DNA of 64,000 nt from Salibacterium qingdaonense (GTDB taxonomy: Bacteria; Bacillota; Bacilli; Bacillales; Marinococcaceae), in the NCBI RefSeq assembly GCF_900114715.1, contig NZ_FOTY01000010.1, forward strand, positions 1 to 64,000, given 5' to 3'. Every line of letters begins with the position of its first letter. The first letter of the stretch is position 1. Positions 45,603 to 54,166 of the stretch are shown in pieces. The position numbers were made by a program, and so were the translations under genes. The notes below the pieces were generated by a model. That model had not been told where the DNA came from. It saw only the letters and a program-made list of their open reading frames with translations, and did no database searches.

Positions 45603-45767
45603 TTATTCAGGAGTTACATCAATGCGGAGATTGGATTGATTACCGCAAACGCATTGTTTGAATCCTGTTTCAAGTTCTCCTTTTTTATTCGTTCTGCCGC
45701 GGAGTACATATTTTTCCCCGCACCCGGGACAGCGCACAATAACGCGGTAGCGTGTATCAACCGCCAT
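45603..45767 (-). CDS. Small zinc-ribbon-like protein
   Basis: A 54-aa protein with four cysteines in CPGC and CVC(G) arrangement (CPGCGEKY ... QCVCGN), probably binding one zinc. I do not recognise a named family. The start is uncertain: ATG 45767 has AAAGGA 11 bp upstream and follows the prsW stop by 16 bp; ATG 45800 would overlap prsW. It is probably cotranscribed with prsW. Confidence 0.6.
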   Translation of the reverse strand: MAVDTRYRVIVRCPGCGEKYVLRGRTNKKGELETGFKQCVCGNQSNLRIDVTPE

Positions 45768-45783
45768 ATTTTCCGCATCCTTT

Positions 45784-46434
45784 CTATGCTGTTTTTCCAT
45801 CTGCCTTTTTCGTCCGCGATAACGCAAACCACCATAAAAAAAACATAAACGGAATAATAATATATACTACATTTTCGTGGATAGTCAGTAAAATGTAATC
45901 ATACAAACCGTGAAGAGCAATCGGAACAATAATGGAAAGCAGCATCCACACCAAATGCCGGCGATTCCCCTGCTTTTTGGCACTTCCCATGTAATACCCC
46001 ATTACAACACCGAAAAGAGCGTGACTGGACACGGGAAGAAAGGCACGGCCTATCGCCGAGTCAATACCAAGTGCCATTAAGTACATGATATTTTCAGCGG
46101 AAGCAAATCCAAGGGACAGTGCCGCTCCGTACAATATACCGTCATACCTCGTTTGAAACGGAACAAACCGGTAAACCGCAAAATAAAGAAGAAACCATTT
46201 AAAAAATTCTTCCATTGCAGCAGCACTGCCGAATGCCTTTACCCAGTCCCGGGTAAGGAGCGATTCTGCTTCCAGAGCATACTGCAGCACCATGATGGGA
46301 AATACAAGCAGTGCGCCTATCACAAAAGCTCTGATAACCTGGATGAGTGTATTGGATTCATATTCATTGCGGAGATAAAAGTAACTGAGAAGCGCAATGG
46401 CCGGCGCCAGAGCCGCTGTTATAAGCGCAATCAC
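45784..46434 (-). CDS. prsW: Glutamic-type intramembrane protease PrsW
   Basis: Site-1 protease that in B. subtilis cuts the anti-sigma factor RsiW. The 216-aa protein has about five to seven helices and the active-site motifs MEEFFKW, SSHALFG and HGLYD. GTG 46434 is preferred over TTG 46446 because the N-terminus then aligns with the remembered B. subtilis protein and AGAGGGG lies 12 bp upstream. Divergent from ansA. Confidence 0.9.
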   Translation of the reverse strand: MIALITAALAPAIALLSYFYLRNEYESNTLIQVIRAFVIGALLVFPIMVLQYALEAESLLTRDWVKAFGSAAAMEEFFKWFLLYFAVYRFVPFQTRYDGILYGAALSLGFASAENIMYLMALGIDSAIGRAFLPVSSHALFGVVMGYYMGSAKKQGNRRHLVWMLLSIIVPIALHGLYDYILLTIHENVVYIIIPFMFFLWWFALSRTKKADGKTA

Positions 46435-46476
46435 TTTCGCTTTCAACCCCTCTCATTCTCTTATCTTAACACGGTA

Positions 46477-46505
46477 TTTTCAGACGGGAAAAGAGAGCTT
46501 ATGAT
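46477..46505 (+). promoter_or_regulatory. Probable promoter of ansA
   Basis: TTTTCA (46477-46482) and TATGAT (46500-46505) with a 17-bp spacer, 35 bp before the ansA start, in the divergent gap to prsW. Confidence 0.45.
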
Positions 46506-46539
46506 AGTATTACATTGCAGGATCAGCGAAAGGAATGAT

Positions 46540-47520
46540 ATGTATATGAAAACCATTGTTATTCTACATACCGGCGGCACAATTGCCATGCAAAAAGACA
46601 CCGAAACCGGCGGATTAACGACCGGTGAGGTCAATCCTCTGCAGCAGTCCACAATCCCGGGTGCGGATACGCATCACATCATCTCGGAGGAACTTCTGCA
46701 GGTGCCTTCTCCTCATATGACGCCGGATTGCATGGTTTCTTTGTATCACGGAATGAAAGACCGGATCTATCGTTTTCAAGCTGACGGGGTTGTGATCACT
46801 CACGGTACGGATACGATGGAAGAAACCGCTTTTTTGCTTGACCTTTTTCATGACAGTGACATCCCTGTGGTAATCACGGGCGCCATGAGGTCTGAGAACG
46901 ATCTGAGTCCGGACGGACCGCTTAACCTTGCCGCCGCCGTACGTACAGCAGCTGACAAACAAGCGCGCGGAGCAGGAGTACTTGTCGTGATGAATGAAGA
47001 AATTCACACCGCAAAAGATGTAATGAAAATGCACTCTTCCAACGCAGCAGCATTTCAAAGCCCGGGATCCGGTCCGATCGGACGTTTCGCAAACAACCGT
47101 ATTCATTTGAATCACCGCCCTGTGCAAAGGCATCTGTTTCCTGCTGCACCGATGAATAAAAAAGTACCGCTTCTTAAAACGTACACCGGGATGGAACCGG
47201 AAGTTGTCGAACATCTTTCCTCTCTTCCCCTGGACGGCATTGTTTTGGAGGGCATGGGAATAGGAAACATCCCGCCCTCTATTACCGCTCCTGTTTATAA
47301 TCTGCTTGAACGCGATATCCCGGTTGTTCTTACATCGCGGTGTCCAGGCGGTACCGTCGAGGAGGTGTACAGCTATGAAGGAGGCGGGCGCAGATTGAAG
47401 GAGGCCGGTGTCGTGTTTACAGGTGGATGGAGCGGCCCGAAAGCAAGACTAATGTTAATGGCTGCTCTTGAATTCTGCACCTCCCGGGAGGAACTCCGAC
47501 AATGCTTTGAAGAAATTTAA
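46540..47520 (+). CDS. ansA: Type I L-asparaginase
   Basis: Hydrolyses asparagine to aspartate and ammonia, in the cytoplasm since no signal peptide is present. The 326-aa protein has the two active-site threonine motifs, HTGGTIAM near residue 10 and HGTDTMEE near 87. ATG 46540 follows AAAGGA by 5 bp; ATG 46546 is an alternative. The upstream open frame back to 46153 runs against prsW and is discarded. It ends overlapping the convergent bdr gene by 4 bases. B. subtilis has gudB near this place, as I recall. Confidence 0.92.
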   Translation: MYMKTIVILHTGGTIAMQKDTETGGLTTGEVNPLQQSTIPGADTHHIISEELLQVPSPHMTPDCMVSLYHGMKDRIYRFQADGVVITHGTDTMEETAFLLDLFHDSDIPVVITGAMRSENDLSPDGPLNLAAAVRTAADKQARGAGVLVVMNEEIHTAKDVMKMHSSNAAAFQSPGSGPIGRFANNRIHLNHRPVQRHLFPAAPMNKKVPLLKTYTGMEPEVVEHLSSLPLDGIVLEGMGIGNIPPSITAPVYNLLERDIPVVLTSRCPGGTVEEVYSYEGGGRRLKEAGVVFTGGWSGPKARLMLMAALEFCTSREELRQCFEEI

Positions 47521-48506
47521 GAATCTGTGCAGCTGTTTTTCCTAATTGATGATGCGATACGGTTCCCGTGGTGGCGCCCGTTTTCAATAAATATCTCATT
47601 GGCATCGTTTCCCGCAGCAAGCACCCCGGCAATATAAATGCCCGGCTCGTTTGTTTCCATCGTCATGGGATCGTGAACCGGGCGTCCGGTATCAGTCTCC
47701 ACTTCCACTCCCATGTTCTTTAGAAAAGAATGATCGGGGTGGTACCCTGTCATCGCAAACACAAAATCAGATGCTACACTGCAGGATTGTCCATTTTTTT
47801 CGTACCTCACATGTGTGGGCGTGATCTCCTGCACTTCAGCTTCATAAACCATGTCCACTTTCTTATGACGGACCAGGGAGTAAAAATCAGGGAGAATCCA
47901 CGGTTTTACAGCGCTTGAAAATTCGCTCCCCCGGTATAAAACCGTAACAAGCGCTCCTGCTGACTCAAGAGCAAGAGCCGTGTCCACAGCAGAGTTTTTT
48001 CCTCCGATGACCGTTACTTTTTTCTGGAAATAAGGGTGACTTTCCCTGAAATAATGAAAAACATGAGGATAATCCTCTCCAGGAATATCCATGATATTCG
48101 GATGATCAAAATAACCGGTTGCCACCACGATTTTTTTTGCATGATACGATGTTTTTGGCTGATTCCAGGGCTTTGTTTCCACTGCAAAATATCCGGATTC
48201 TTTCTCTACACTCTCGACCTGCTCATAGGAATGAATGCGGAGACCGCTTTTTGCTGCTACCTGACGGTAATAGACAAGCGCTTCATGACGTTTTGGTTTA
48301 CGTTCGGTGGAGGGGAAAGGATATCCACCGATTTCCAGCTTTTCACTTGAACTAAAAAATGTCTGATGAAGCGGGTAATGCGAGATGGCATGAACAACGT
48401 TCTTTTTTTCTATTAACAGCGGGTCATATCCCTGCCTTTGCAAAGCGATGCCGGCCGCAAGTCCGCATGGACCCGCGCCGATTATTATTACGTTTTCCGT
48501 ATTCAT
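47517..48506 (-). CDS. bdr: Bacillithiol disulfide reductase-like YpdA (Bdr)
   Basis: A 329-aa FAD- and NADPH-binding flavoprotein. The N-terminal IIGAGPCGLAAG binds FAD and VIGGKNSAVDTA near residue 160 binds NADPH. It lacks the CxxC of thioredoxin reductases and matches YpdA in length and place; by family it reduces bacillithiol disulfide. ATG 48506 has AAGGAG upstream; the frame to 48686 overlaps ypbH and is discarded. Confidence 0.9.
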   Translation of the reverse strand: MNTENVIIIGAGPCGLAAGIALQRQGYDPLLIEKKNVVHAISHYPLHQTFFSSSEKLEIGGYPFPSTERKPKRHEALVYYRQVAAKSGLRIHSYEQVESVEKESGYFAVETKPWNQPKTSYHAKKIVVATGYFDHPNIMDIPGEDYPHVFHYFRESHPYFQKKVTVIGGKNSAVDTALALESAGALVTVLYRGSEFSSAVKPWILPDFYSLVRHKKVDMVYEAEVQEITPTHVRYEKNGQSCSVASDFVFAMTGYHPDHSFLKNMGVEVETDTGRPVHDPMTMETNEPGIYIAGVLAAGNDANEIFIENGRHHGNRIASSIRKNSCTDS

Positions 48507-48537
48507 TGTTATTACTCCTTGAGTATATATTCCTTCT

Positions 48538-49089
48538 CTATCCATCGGCGAGAAACGAAATAGCATTTTTCTCCTGCAGTACAGTACCTCTTTGACGAAT
48601 GGAAGCAGCGTCCAGACATGATCGTTCCCCGTACTCTTCCATAAGCATTTCCAGCTCTTGTGAAGCAGAAGCGGAACTATCTTCAAACAGCAGATAACTG
48701 AAAGGATAAAAGAAAATCAACGTCCCTCCTGTTAAAGCAATGGACCGGGCCTGCTTTGACAGCGAGATAAGATCCTCCCTTGCTGCAAACCGAAATAAAA
48801 GTTCTGACTTCCCGGGAGAGGAACGGCTGACTTTTAACTTCCGGCCTTCCTCATCCAGGCATTCAATGATAAACAACAAAACATCATCCCATGACCTGCT
48901 GATTTCTGCATGCATCTGTGCATCTTCCTCAATATTGAAATGATCGCAAATGATCTGAAACAGCACCGCAAACAACATTTCTGATTGTTCCGAAGACCAG
49001 CATTCAACCGAATTCCCCTGGTTATAAAAACGGTCCTCTTCGTGCAGACGAACCATGAGACGATCTTCCGGCAGTGTATATAATTCCAT
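48538..49089 (-). CDS. ypbH: MecA-family ClpC adaptor (YpbH/MecB)
   Basis: A 183-aa adaptor protein that by family feeds substrates to the ClpCP protease. The C-terminal MecA-like domain (FRFAAREDLISLSKQA, TGGTLIFFYPFSYLLF) is clear; the N-terminal domain is short. Several conserved acidic stretches remain. ATG 49089 has AGGGGGA upstream. It lies next to bdr because gudB is missing between them. Confidence 0.85.
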   Translation of the reverse strand: MELYTLPEDRLMVRLHEEDRFYNQGNSVECWSSEQSEMLFAVLFQIICDHFNIEEDAQMHAEISRSWDDVLLFIIECLDEEGRKLKVSRSSPGKSELLFRFAAREDLISLSKQARSIALTGGTLIFFYPFSYLLFEDSSASASQELEMLMEEYGERSCLDAASIRQRGTVLQEKNAISFLADG

Positions 49090-49213
49090 TTTTCTCCCCC
49101 TGTTCTTCCCTCGTTTCCAACATAACGCAGCTTTCTGTCGTCATCTTATTCATACACCGGGAAAGGAGTGAGAGGGGATGCCGAAAAGACCGGCCGACAA
49201 AGCATATTTTATA

Positions 49214-49969
49214 TCAAGTGCGGGATTTCAGTTTGATGAGGTGTGTCTCAACCCGTGCACCGAGGCGCATCGGCAGCTTTGTCGTACCGAAACCGTTGCT
49301 TATCAAAAACGGAAAACCAAACCGGTATTTCCATCCACCGGGTTCACCGAGGCTCAGATTTCCAATACGTATCTGACCACCGTGGGTGTGACCGGACAGC
49401 GCTGCATCAATGCGGCCTCTGCCTTTAATATGCCACATAGCAGCAGGATCATGAAGGACGAGGAGCACCGTCTCTGTTTCCGGTATATTCTGCAGCAGCA
49501 GAGGATCCACGCTTAATGTTTTGTCACCTGCTCCTGCGACATGAATAATGCTTGCACCGATCTTCCACACATAAGTGCTGTTTTCCAGTGCTTTTATTCC
49601 TTCTTCTTTAAACAGCTGAAGAAGTTGATCCATATTTTTTTCGATATCATTATTCCCCCACACAAAGAGAACCGGCCCAATCTGTTTCAGACGTCTAAGG
49701 TTACGGCGGATTCTTGAAAAAGGCACGCCTTTCTCGAGCAGATCCCCTCCGATGATAACAAGATCCGCCTGCTGGACTTCCTTAACGAGAGACTCCGGAA
49801 CGCAGCGCCTGTGGATATCGGAAATGAAAAAAATACGTTTTCCTGTGAACGCCGCCGGGAGCGACGGTACAACCAGCTCTTCCTGAACAATATTTGTCCG
49901 CCCGGCATTGAACAACATCCACAGTAAGCCGGCACCGGCACATGCCGTCACATATTTGATAAAGGCCAT
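49214..49969 (-). CDS. ypbG: Calcineurin-like metallophosphoesterase YpbG
   Basis: A 251-aa membrane-anchored phosphoesterase. After an N-terminal hydrophobic helix it has the metal-site motifs ISDIHRR (D and H), GGDLLEKG, GNND, LHDP and SGHTHGGQ, all complete. The substrate is unknown. ATG 49969 has AAAGGT about 12 bp upstream. Its neighbours are as in B. subtilis. Confidence 0.88.
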   Translation of the reverse strand: MAFIKYVTACAGAGLLWMLFNAGRTNIVQEELVVPSLPAAFTGKRIFFISDIHRRCVPESLVKEVQQADLVIIGGDLLEKGVPFSRIRRNLRRLKQIGPVLFVWGNNDIEKNMDQLLQLFKEEGIKALENSTYVWKIGASIIHVAGAGDKTLSVDPLLLQNIPETETVLLVLHDPAAMWHIKGRGRIDAALSGHTHGGQIRIGNLSLGEPGGWKYRFGFPFLISNGFGTTKLPMRLGARVETHLIKLKSRT

Positions 49970-50085
49970 TCGATGATCTACCTTTCTTTTTTAAGCAGTG
50001 CTCCGTCTAAAGAAAGACATAGCTTTCTTCTGCGGGCTTCTAGTATAATGAATATACAAAAATGATGTAACGGAGGCTGTTGTAC

Positions 50086-50289
50086 ATGGATTTAACTATA
50101 TTCATGACGGGGACTTCATTTTTTGGAGCAGGATTTATTATCTTATTATTCTGCCTGCTGCGGAAAAAACAACTCTTTGTCCCCTTTCTTCTTATGGGAG
50201 CAGGCGTGCTGCTGTGTTTTGCAGGGCTTGTCTTGTCATCGCCGCTCACGGATTCGGGTAATGCGCCGGTTTGGGTGAAAGTACTATAA
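50086..50289 (+). CDS. Small two-helix membrane protein
   Basis: A 67-aa protein with two hydrophobic segments (about residues 6-24 and 31-52). I do not recognise a family. ATG 50086 has CGGAGG 9 bp upstream, and a TATAAT lies at 50043-50048, so expression is likely. It is on the opposite strand from its neighbours, and its last 6 bases overlap the end of the convergent gene at 50284. Confidence 0.6.
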   Translation: MDLTIFMTGTSFFGAGFIILLFCLLRKKQLFVPFLLMGAGVLLCFAGLVLSSPLTDSGNAPVWVKVL

Positions 50290-50514
50290 ATCAAGCCACA
50301 GCGGAGTGAGAACTGCCGCCACAACTATTATCAGGAAAATAACGAGCAGTATCCGCGCCGCGGGGAAACGTATTTTCCAATTCAATTTTTTCGATGCTTT
50401 CGAATGAGTTTCACTGCGGGGCGGGAGAGAAGTAGATTCTTTCTCCTCCAGCTCCCGGTATGCTTTGTTTTTTCTGCGGAGACTCTCCGCTTGGTCGTTA
50501 TGTTTTGAGGACAC
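50284..50514 (-). CDS. Short single-helix protein at the ypbE position
   Basis: A 76-aa protein with a charged N-terminal half and one membrane helix (about residues 52-72) ending four residues later. It lies after recS, where B. subtilis has ypbE, a longer membrane protein with, from memory, a C-terminal LysM domain; that domain is absent here. The start is GTG 50514 with GAAAGGGGG upstream and after the recS stop. The longer frame to 50574 overlaps recS. Confidence 0.55.
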   Translation of the reverse strand: MSSKHNDQAESLRRKNKAYRELEEKESTSLPPRSETHSKASKKLNWKIRFPAARILLVIFLIIVVAAVLTPLWLDL

Positions 50515-50537
50515 AGAACTTCCCCCTTTCTCCAAGG

Positions 50538-52007
50538 CTACTGATGTAGAATCCATTTCAGCCTTTCTTCCCATGACAACTCCGATTCCCGCTCCTTTCT
50601 CTGCTGGTACACATGCATCGTGTATTCCCCGCAGACGTCACAGCAGGGGGTCACAATATTTTTATTATGTTCATCAAACACTTCCAGCAGTGCTGTTCTG
50701 CGGCAGCGGTCTTTCTGATGCAGCCAGTATTCTTTTTGTTTAAGTTTTTGAAGTTTCCATTCCATCCGTCTTTGTATAACAGACGATATAAAATCTTCGA
50801 GTGGCTGCGTACGTGACGATTGGTACCATTTGTGAATATAAAACTGGAGAAAACGGGCATGAACTTCCTCCAGGCCGTATCTTTCGAGAAGAAACCGGCT
50901 TGTTGTCCACTCCGGCCGGTCCGGGTCATGACTTACCATCCTGATTTCCTCCTCGGAAGGAAATTCATGCTCAAGCATTCTTCTCGGGAGCATGCCGTCG
51001 GCCGCGTCATACAGGACGAGCGAAAGACTCTGTCTGCCGTCCCGGCCTGCTCTGCCGATTTCCTGCATGAAGGACTCCATATCTTTGGAATAGTGATAGT
51101 GGATAACAAAACGAATGTTGGGTTTATTGATTCCCATCCCAAACGCATTGGTACAGCAGATAACATCTATTTCATCGTTGAGAAACTGCTGCTGCACGAG
51201 CCGCCGGTCTTCATTGCTCATCCCCCCGTGGTAGGCCGAGGTTTTCAGTCCGTTTTCCTCTCTAATAAAAGCTGCCAGTTCTTCTGCTTTAAGACGGCTG
51301 TTCACATAAATCATGCCGGGAAGCGGAAGACGGGAACATTCTTCGCGAAGCGTTTCCCGCTTTTCTTCTTCATTCTTCTTTTTCCTCACATCGATGTATA
51401 TATTCGGCCGGTCCACCGAATCACAGTGTACAAGCGGATTAGTCAGCTCCAGTTTTTCGATGATATCTTTCTTTGCATCAGCGGAGGCAGTCGCCGTCAG
51501 TGCGATGCAGGGAGGATTACCGGCGAGGCGCCTGATTTCTTTAATTCTCAGATAATCTGTCCGGAATTCATGGCCCCACTGCGAAATGCAGTGAGCTTCG
51601 TCGACAGCCAGAAGAGATACATTAAGTTTTTCCAGACGGGATGCAACTTCCGGGTGCTGCAGGCTTTCCGGAGAAATATAGACAATTTTATAGTCAGCCA
51701 GGTGACGCAGAATATGCTCTTTTTCGGGTGGACTCAGGAAACTGTTGTAAGCCGCTGCCTGACGAATCCCGCTTTGTTTCAACTCCTGTACCTGGTTTTC
51801 CATCAAAGAAAGAAGAGGAGAAACAATAATCGCGGTTCCTTTTTTCCATAAAGCCGGAAACTGATAACAAAGAGACTTGCCGGACCCTGTGGCAAGCATC
51901 GCAAACACGTCTTCCCCGTTTATCACCGCTTCAATAATCTGCCTCTGCCCTTCTTTAAATGTTGTATGACCGAAATGTTTTTCCAGAAATGGTTTAAGCT
52001 TGTCCAT
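50538..52007 (-). CDS. recS: RecQ-family DNA helicase RecS
   Basis: A 489-aa superfamily 2 DNA helicase. It has Walker A LATGSGKSL near residue 43, DEAHCISQWGHEFR, the motif VI QEIGRAGRDGR and a C-terminal zinc domain with cysteines in CCRRT-like and PCCDVCGEY. No HRDC domain follows, so it matches the shorter RecS (YpbC) rather than RecQ of B. subtilis. ATG 52007 has AGAGAGG upstream, and the gene overlaps ypbB by 14 bp. Confidence 0.93.
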   Translation of the reverse strand: MDKLKPFLEKHFGHTTFKEGQRQIIEAVINGEDVFAMLATGSGKSLCYQFPALWKKGTAIIVSPLLSLMENQVQELKQSGIRQAAAYNSFLSPPEKEHILRHLADYKIVYISPESLQHPEVASRLEKLNVSLLAVDEAHCISQWGHEFRTDYLRIKEIRRLAGNPPCIALTATASADAKKDIIEKLELTNPLVHCDSVDRPNIYIDVRKKKNEEEKRETLREECSRLPLPGMIYVNSRLKAEELAAFIREENGLKTSAYHGGMSNEDRRLVQQQFLNDEIDVICCTNAFGMGINKPNIRFVIHYHYSKDMESFMQEIGRAGRDGRQSLSLVLYDAADGMLPRRMLEHEFPSEEEIRMVSHDPDRPEWTTSRFLLERYGLEEVHARFLQFYIHKWYQSSRTQPLEDFISSVIQRRMEWKLQKLKQKEYWLHQKDRCRRTALLEVFDEHNKNIVTPCCDVCGEYTMHVYQQRKERESELSWEERLKWILHQ

Positions 52008-53058
52008 GATCCTCTCTCCCATAAAAAGCAAGCGTCAATCGTATCGAAAAATAGTCCAGCTGTTTTGGCTGCGCGGCTTCTTTCAGCACTTTCAGCCTCT
52101 TAGTCTGTAATGCAGACGCATGATGCAGAATAAGGTTTTGATCTTCTTTCTCCACGTAATCCCCTATCGGGAAGTTGTTTTGTTCGGAAGCAATTTCGAC
52201 AACATGATCTTCAATGGTGCTCATTTTCAAATTCCGCACCCGGGCGATGCGTTCCATGCCCCACCCCTCGTTCATGTAACGGAGAGTTTTTTTCGTCGTT
52301 TCTGTCAGGACATCCCGAAAAACTAGATCCGAGGCGGCCTGGTGAAGTACAGCCGACCTGTCTGCATGTTCCAGAAGAAAATGGACGGAACCAAGAAATC
52401 GGAAATAGCATTCATCTTCGCTCATTTGAAGGCGGTTTGACAATTGTGTCCACGTCAGCCCTGTCAAATGATACCCCGTCAGCCGGTTCATGAAAAGGAA
52501 GGCATCGCGCTCATCCAGTTCATCAAGCAGATTACGCAGATCATTGAACAGGATGAAAGCCGTCTGCTGTTTTTCTTCTATCGTTTTGGGCCAGTTTTTT
52601 TTCAACCAGTGCTGCACTGAAATATCTTCAAAGACCGGGAGAAAGCGGCGGTTACCTGCCAGTGTCTGGGAAAGACATTGGACAAGAAGGGCTGTTCGTT
52701 TCCAAAAAACAGCTGCGTTTTTTCCATACAGCCACCCATTAAAGACGGGAGGCCATCTATAAAACATGCGGAAATTATCATTCTGACTTCTACCCTGCTC
52801 TGTAATCATAACCCGGTTGTTATCTGAAGCAATATACCGAAGATACTGTAGTTCGTTTGTATCTTTTTCAAAATCCGTTTCTTTCCAATAAGGAAACATG
52901 CGGAAATAATAAGTTACGTTGTACCATTTAATATCCTGTATCGTCTGGGACGATTTTTTTCCTGTTAAAATGTGATAAAGCGCCTGAATGGAACGCTCCT
53001 GATTCATTCGTTCGGCAAGTAATAAAAACATCTGCCTCCGGAAGGATAAAGCCTGCAC
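51994..53058 (-). CDS. ypbB: YpbB, helix-turn-helix protein encoded with recS
   Basis: A 354-aa soluble protein of the YpbB family, with a C-terminal helix-turn-helix region (about 265-330, MERIARVRNLKMSTIEDHVVE) like that found beside or within RecQ helicases. The start is GTG 53058 with GGAGGAGG 7 bp upstream. It overlaps recS, which suggests that they work together; the biochemical role is unknown. Confidence 0.85.
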   Translation of the reverse strand: MQALSFRRQMFLLLAERMNQERSIQALYHILTGKKSSQTIQDIKWYNVTYYFRMFPYWKETDFEKDTNELQYLRYIASDNNRVMITEQGRSQNDNFRMFYRWPPVFNGWLYGKNAAVFWKRTALLVQCLSQTLAGNRRFLPVFEDISVQHWLKKNWPKTIEEKQQTAFILFNDLRNLLDELDERDAFLFMNRLTGYHLTGLTWTQLSNRLQMSEDECYFRFLGSVHFLLEHADRSAVLHQAASDLVFRDVLTETTKKTLRYMNEGWGMERIARVRNLKMSTIEDHVVEIASEQNNFPIGDYVEKEDQNLILHHASALQTKRLKVLKEAAQPKQLDYFSIRLTLAFYGREDHGQA

Positions 53059-53150
53059 AAGTTTACCTCCTCCCCGAAAAGACACGTCAACGCCGCCGTT
53101 CATTATTACTGAAACAGCCGGGCGCAGCCGTTTTCTGCTCTGTTGAAAAG

Positions 53151-53178
53151 TTTACCATGAAAGCTTAGAATGTAAAAT
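53151..53178 (+). promoter_or_regulatory. Possible promoter of fer
   Basis: TTTACC (53151-53156) and TAAAAT (53173-53178), 16 bp apart, about 70 bp before the fer start codon. Confidence 0.4.
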
Positions 53179-53238
53179 AGAATGAGATGGATAACAACAC
53201 CGCTTCGCGGCCAGAAATGAGTATGCCAGTCTTTTTAA

Positions 53239-53493
<255 letters not shown>

Positions 53494-53503
53494 AATAAAC
53501 GAT

Positions 53504-53551
53504 GTCTCCTCTTATGCCTGGCAGGAGACCAGGCGTTTGTTTTATTTTTTT
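53504..53551 (+). terminator. Terminator of fer with two alternative stems
   Basis: GCCTGG pairs with CCAGGC (53516-53534), followed by a T-rich run. An overlapping alternative GTCTCCT/AGGAGAC (53504-53529) excludes the first. A TATAAT at 53563-53568 just downstream may be the ppa -10; its -35 is unclear. Confidence 0.6.
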
Positions 53552-53605
53552 CTTTTACCTGCTATAATTTTTAAGGAACCACTACATATCAAAGGAGGCT
53601 CTCTT

Positions 53606-54097
53606 ATGAGTACAGAGAATCGAGAAGTAGAAGCTATTATTGAAATTCCAACCGGAAGCCAGAACAAATATGAATTTGATAAGGATAAAGGCCATTATAA
53701 ACTGGACCGTGTCCTTTTCTCCCCAATGTTTTATCCGGCAGAATACGGCTACATCGATAACACTCTGGCGCTCGATGACGATCCGCTTGACATTCTCGTA
53801 CTGGCTACAAATCCTACATTCCCGGGATGTGCAATAGATGCACGGGTCATTGGATATCTGCAGATGGTTGATGATGGCGAAGAAGATGAGAAACTGCTTG
53901 GTGTTCCTGTTGAAGACCCGAGATTCGACAACATTCAGTCCATCGAGGATATCCCAAGTCACAAGCTTGATGAAATCTCCCACTTTTTCAAAACATACAA
54001 AGATCTCGAAAACAAAAAGACGGAAATCGGCAAGTGGGAAGACGCTGCAGCTGCTGCAAAATTAGTGGACGAATGCATCGAACGTTACAACAAGTAA
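53606..54097 (+). CDS. ppa: Family I inorganic pyrophosphatase
   Basis: Hydrolyses pyrophosphate. The 163-aa soluble enzyme has EIPTGSQNKYEFDK, YPAEYGYI and the metal-binding DDDPLDILV. ATG 53606 has AAAGGAGG upstream. B. subtilis uses a family II enzyme (PpaC), so this gene is not part of the B. subtilis order I remember; it lies between fer and a repeat element. Confidence 0.94.
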   Translation: MSTENREVEAIIEIPTGSQNKYEFDKDKGHYKLDRVLFSPMFYPAEYGYIDNTLALDDDPLDILVLATNPTFPGCAIDARVIGYLQMVDDGEEDEKLLGVPVEDPRFDNIQSIEDIPSHKLDEISHFFKTYKDLENKKTEIGKWEDAAAAAKLVDECIERYNK

Positions 54098-54166
54098 TAA
54101 CGAACCAAAGCAGGGATAACCTCTCCACAAGTGATAACAATCTTAGAAACTCCCTCAATCCAATCA

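Noticed and set aside
46153-46539. A 129-codon N-terminal extension of ansA
   Set aside because: It is antisense to prsW; ansA homologues begin at the MKTIVILHTGGT segment, which has a ribosome site and a promoter in front.
50820-51851. A 343-aa plus-strand open frame
   Set aside because: It is antisense to recS, which has all helicase motifs; long antisense frames are expected at this base composition.
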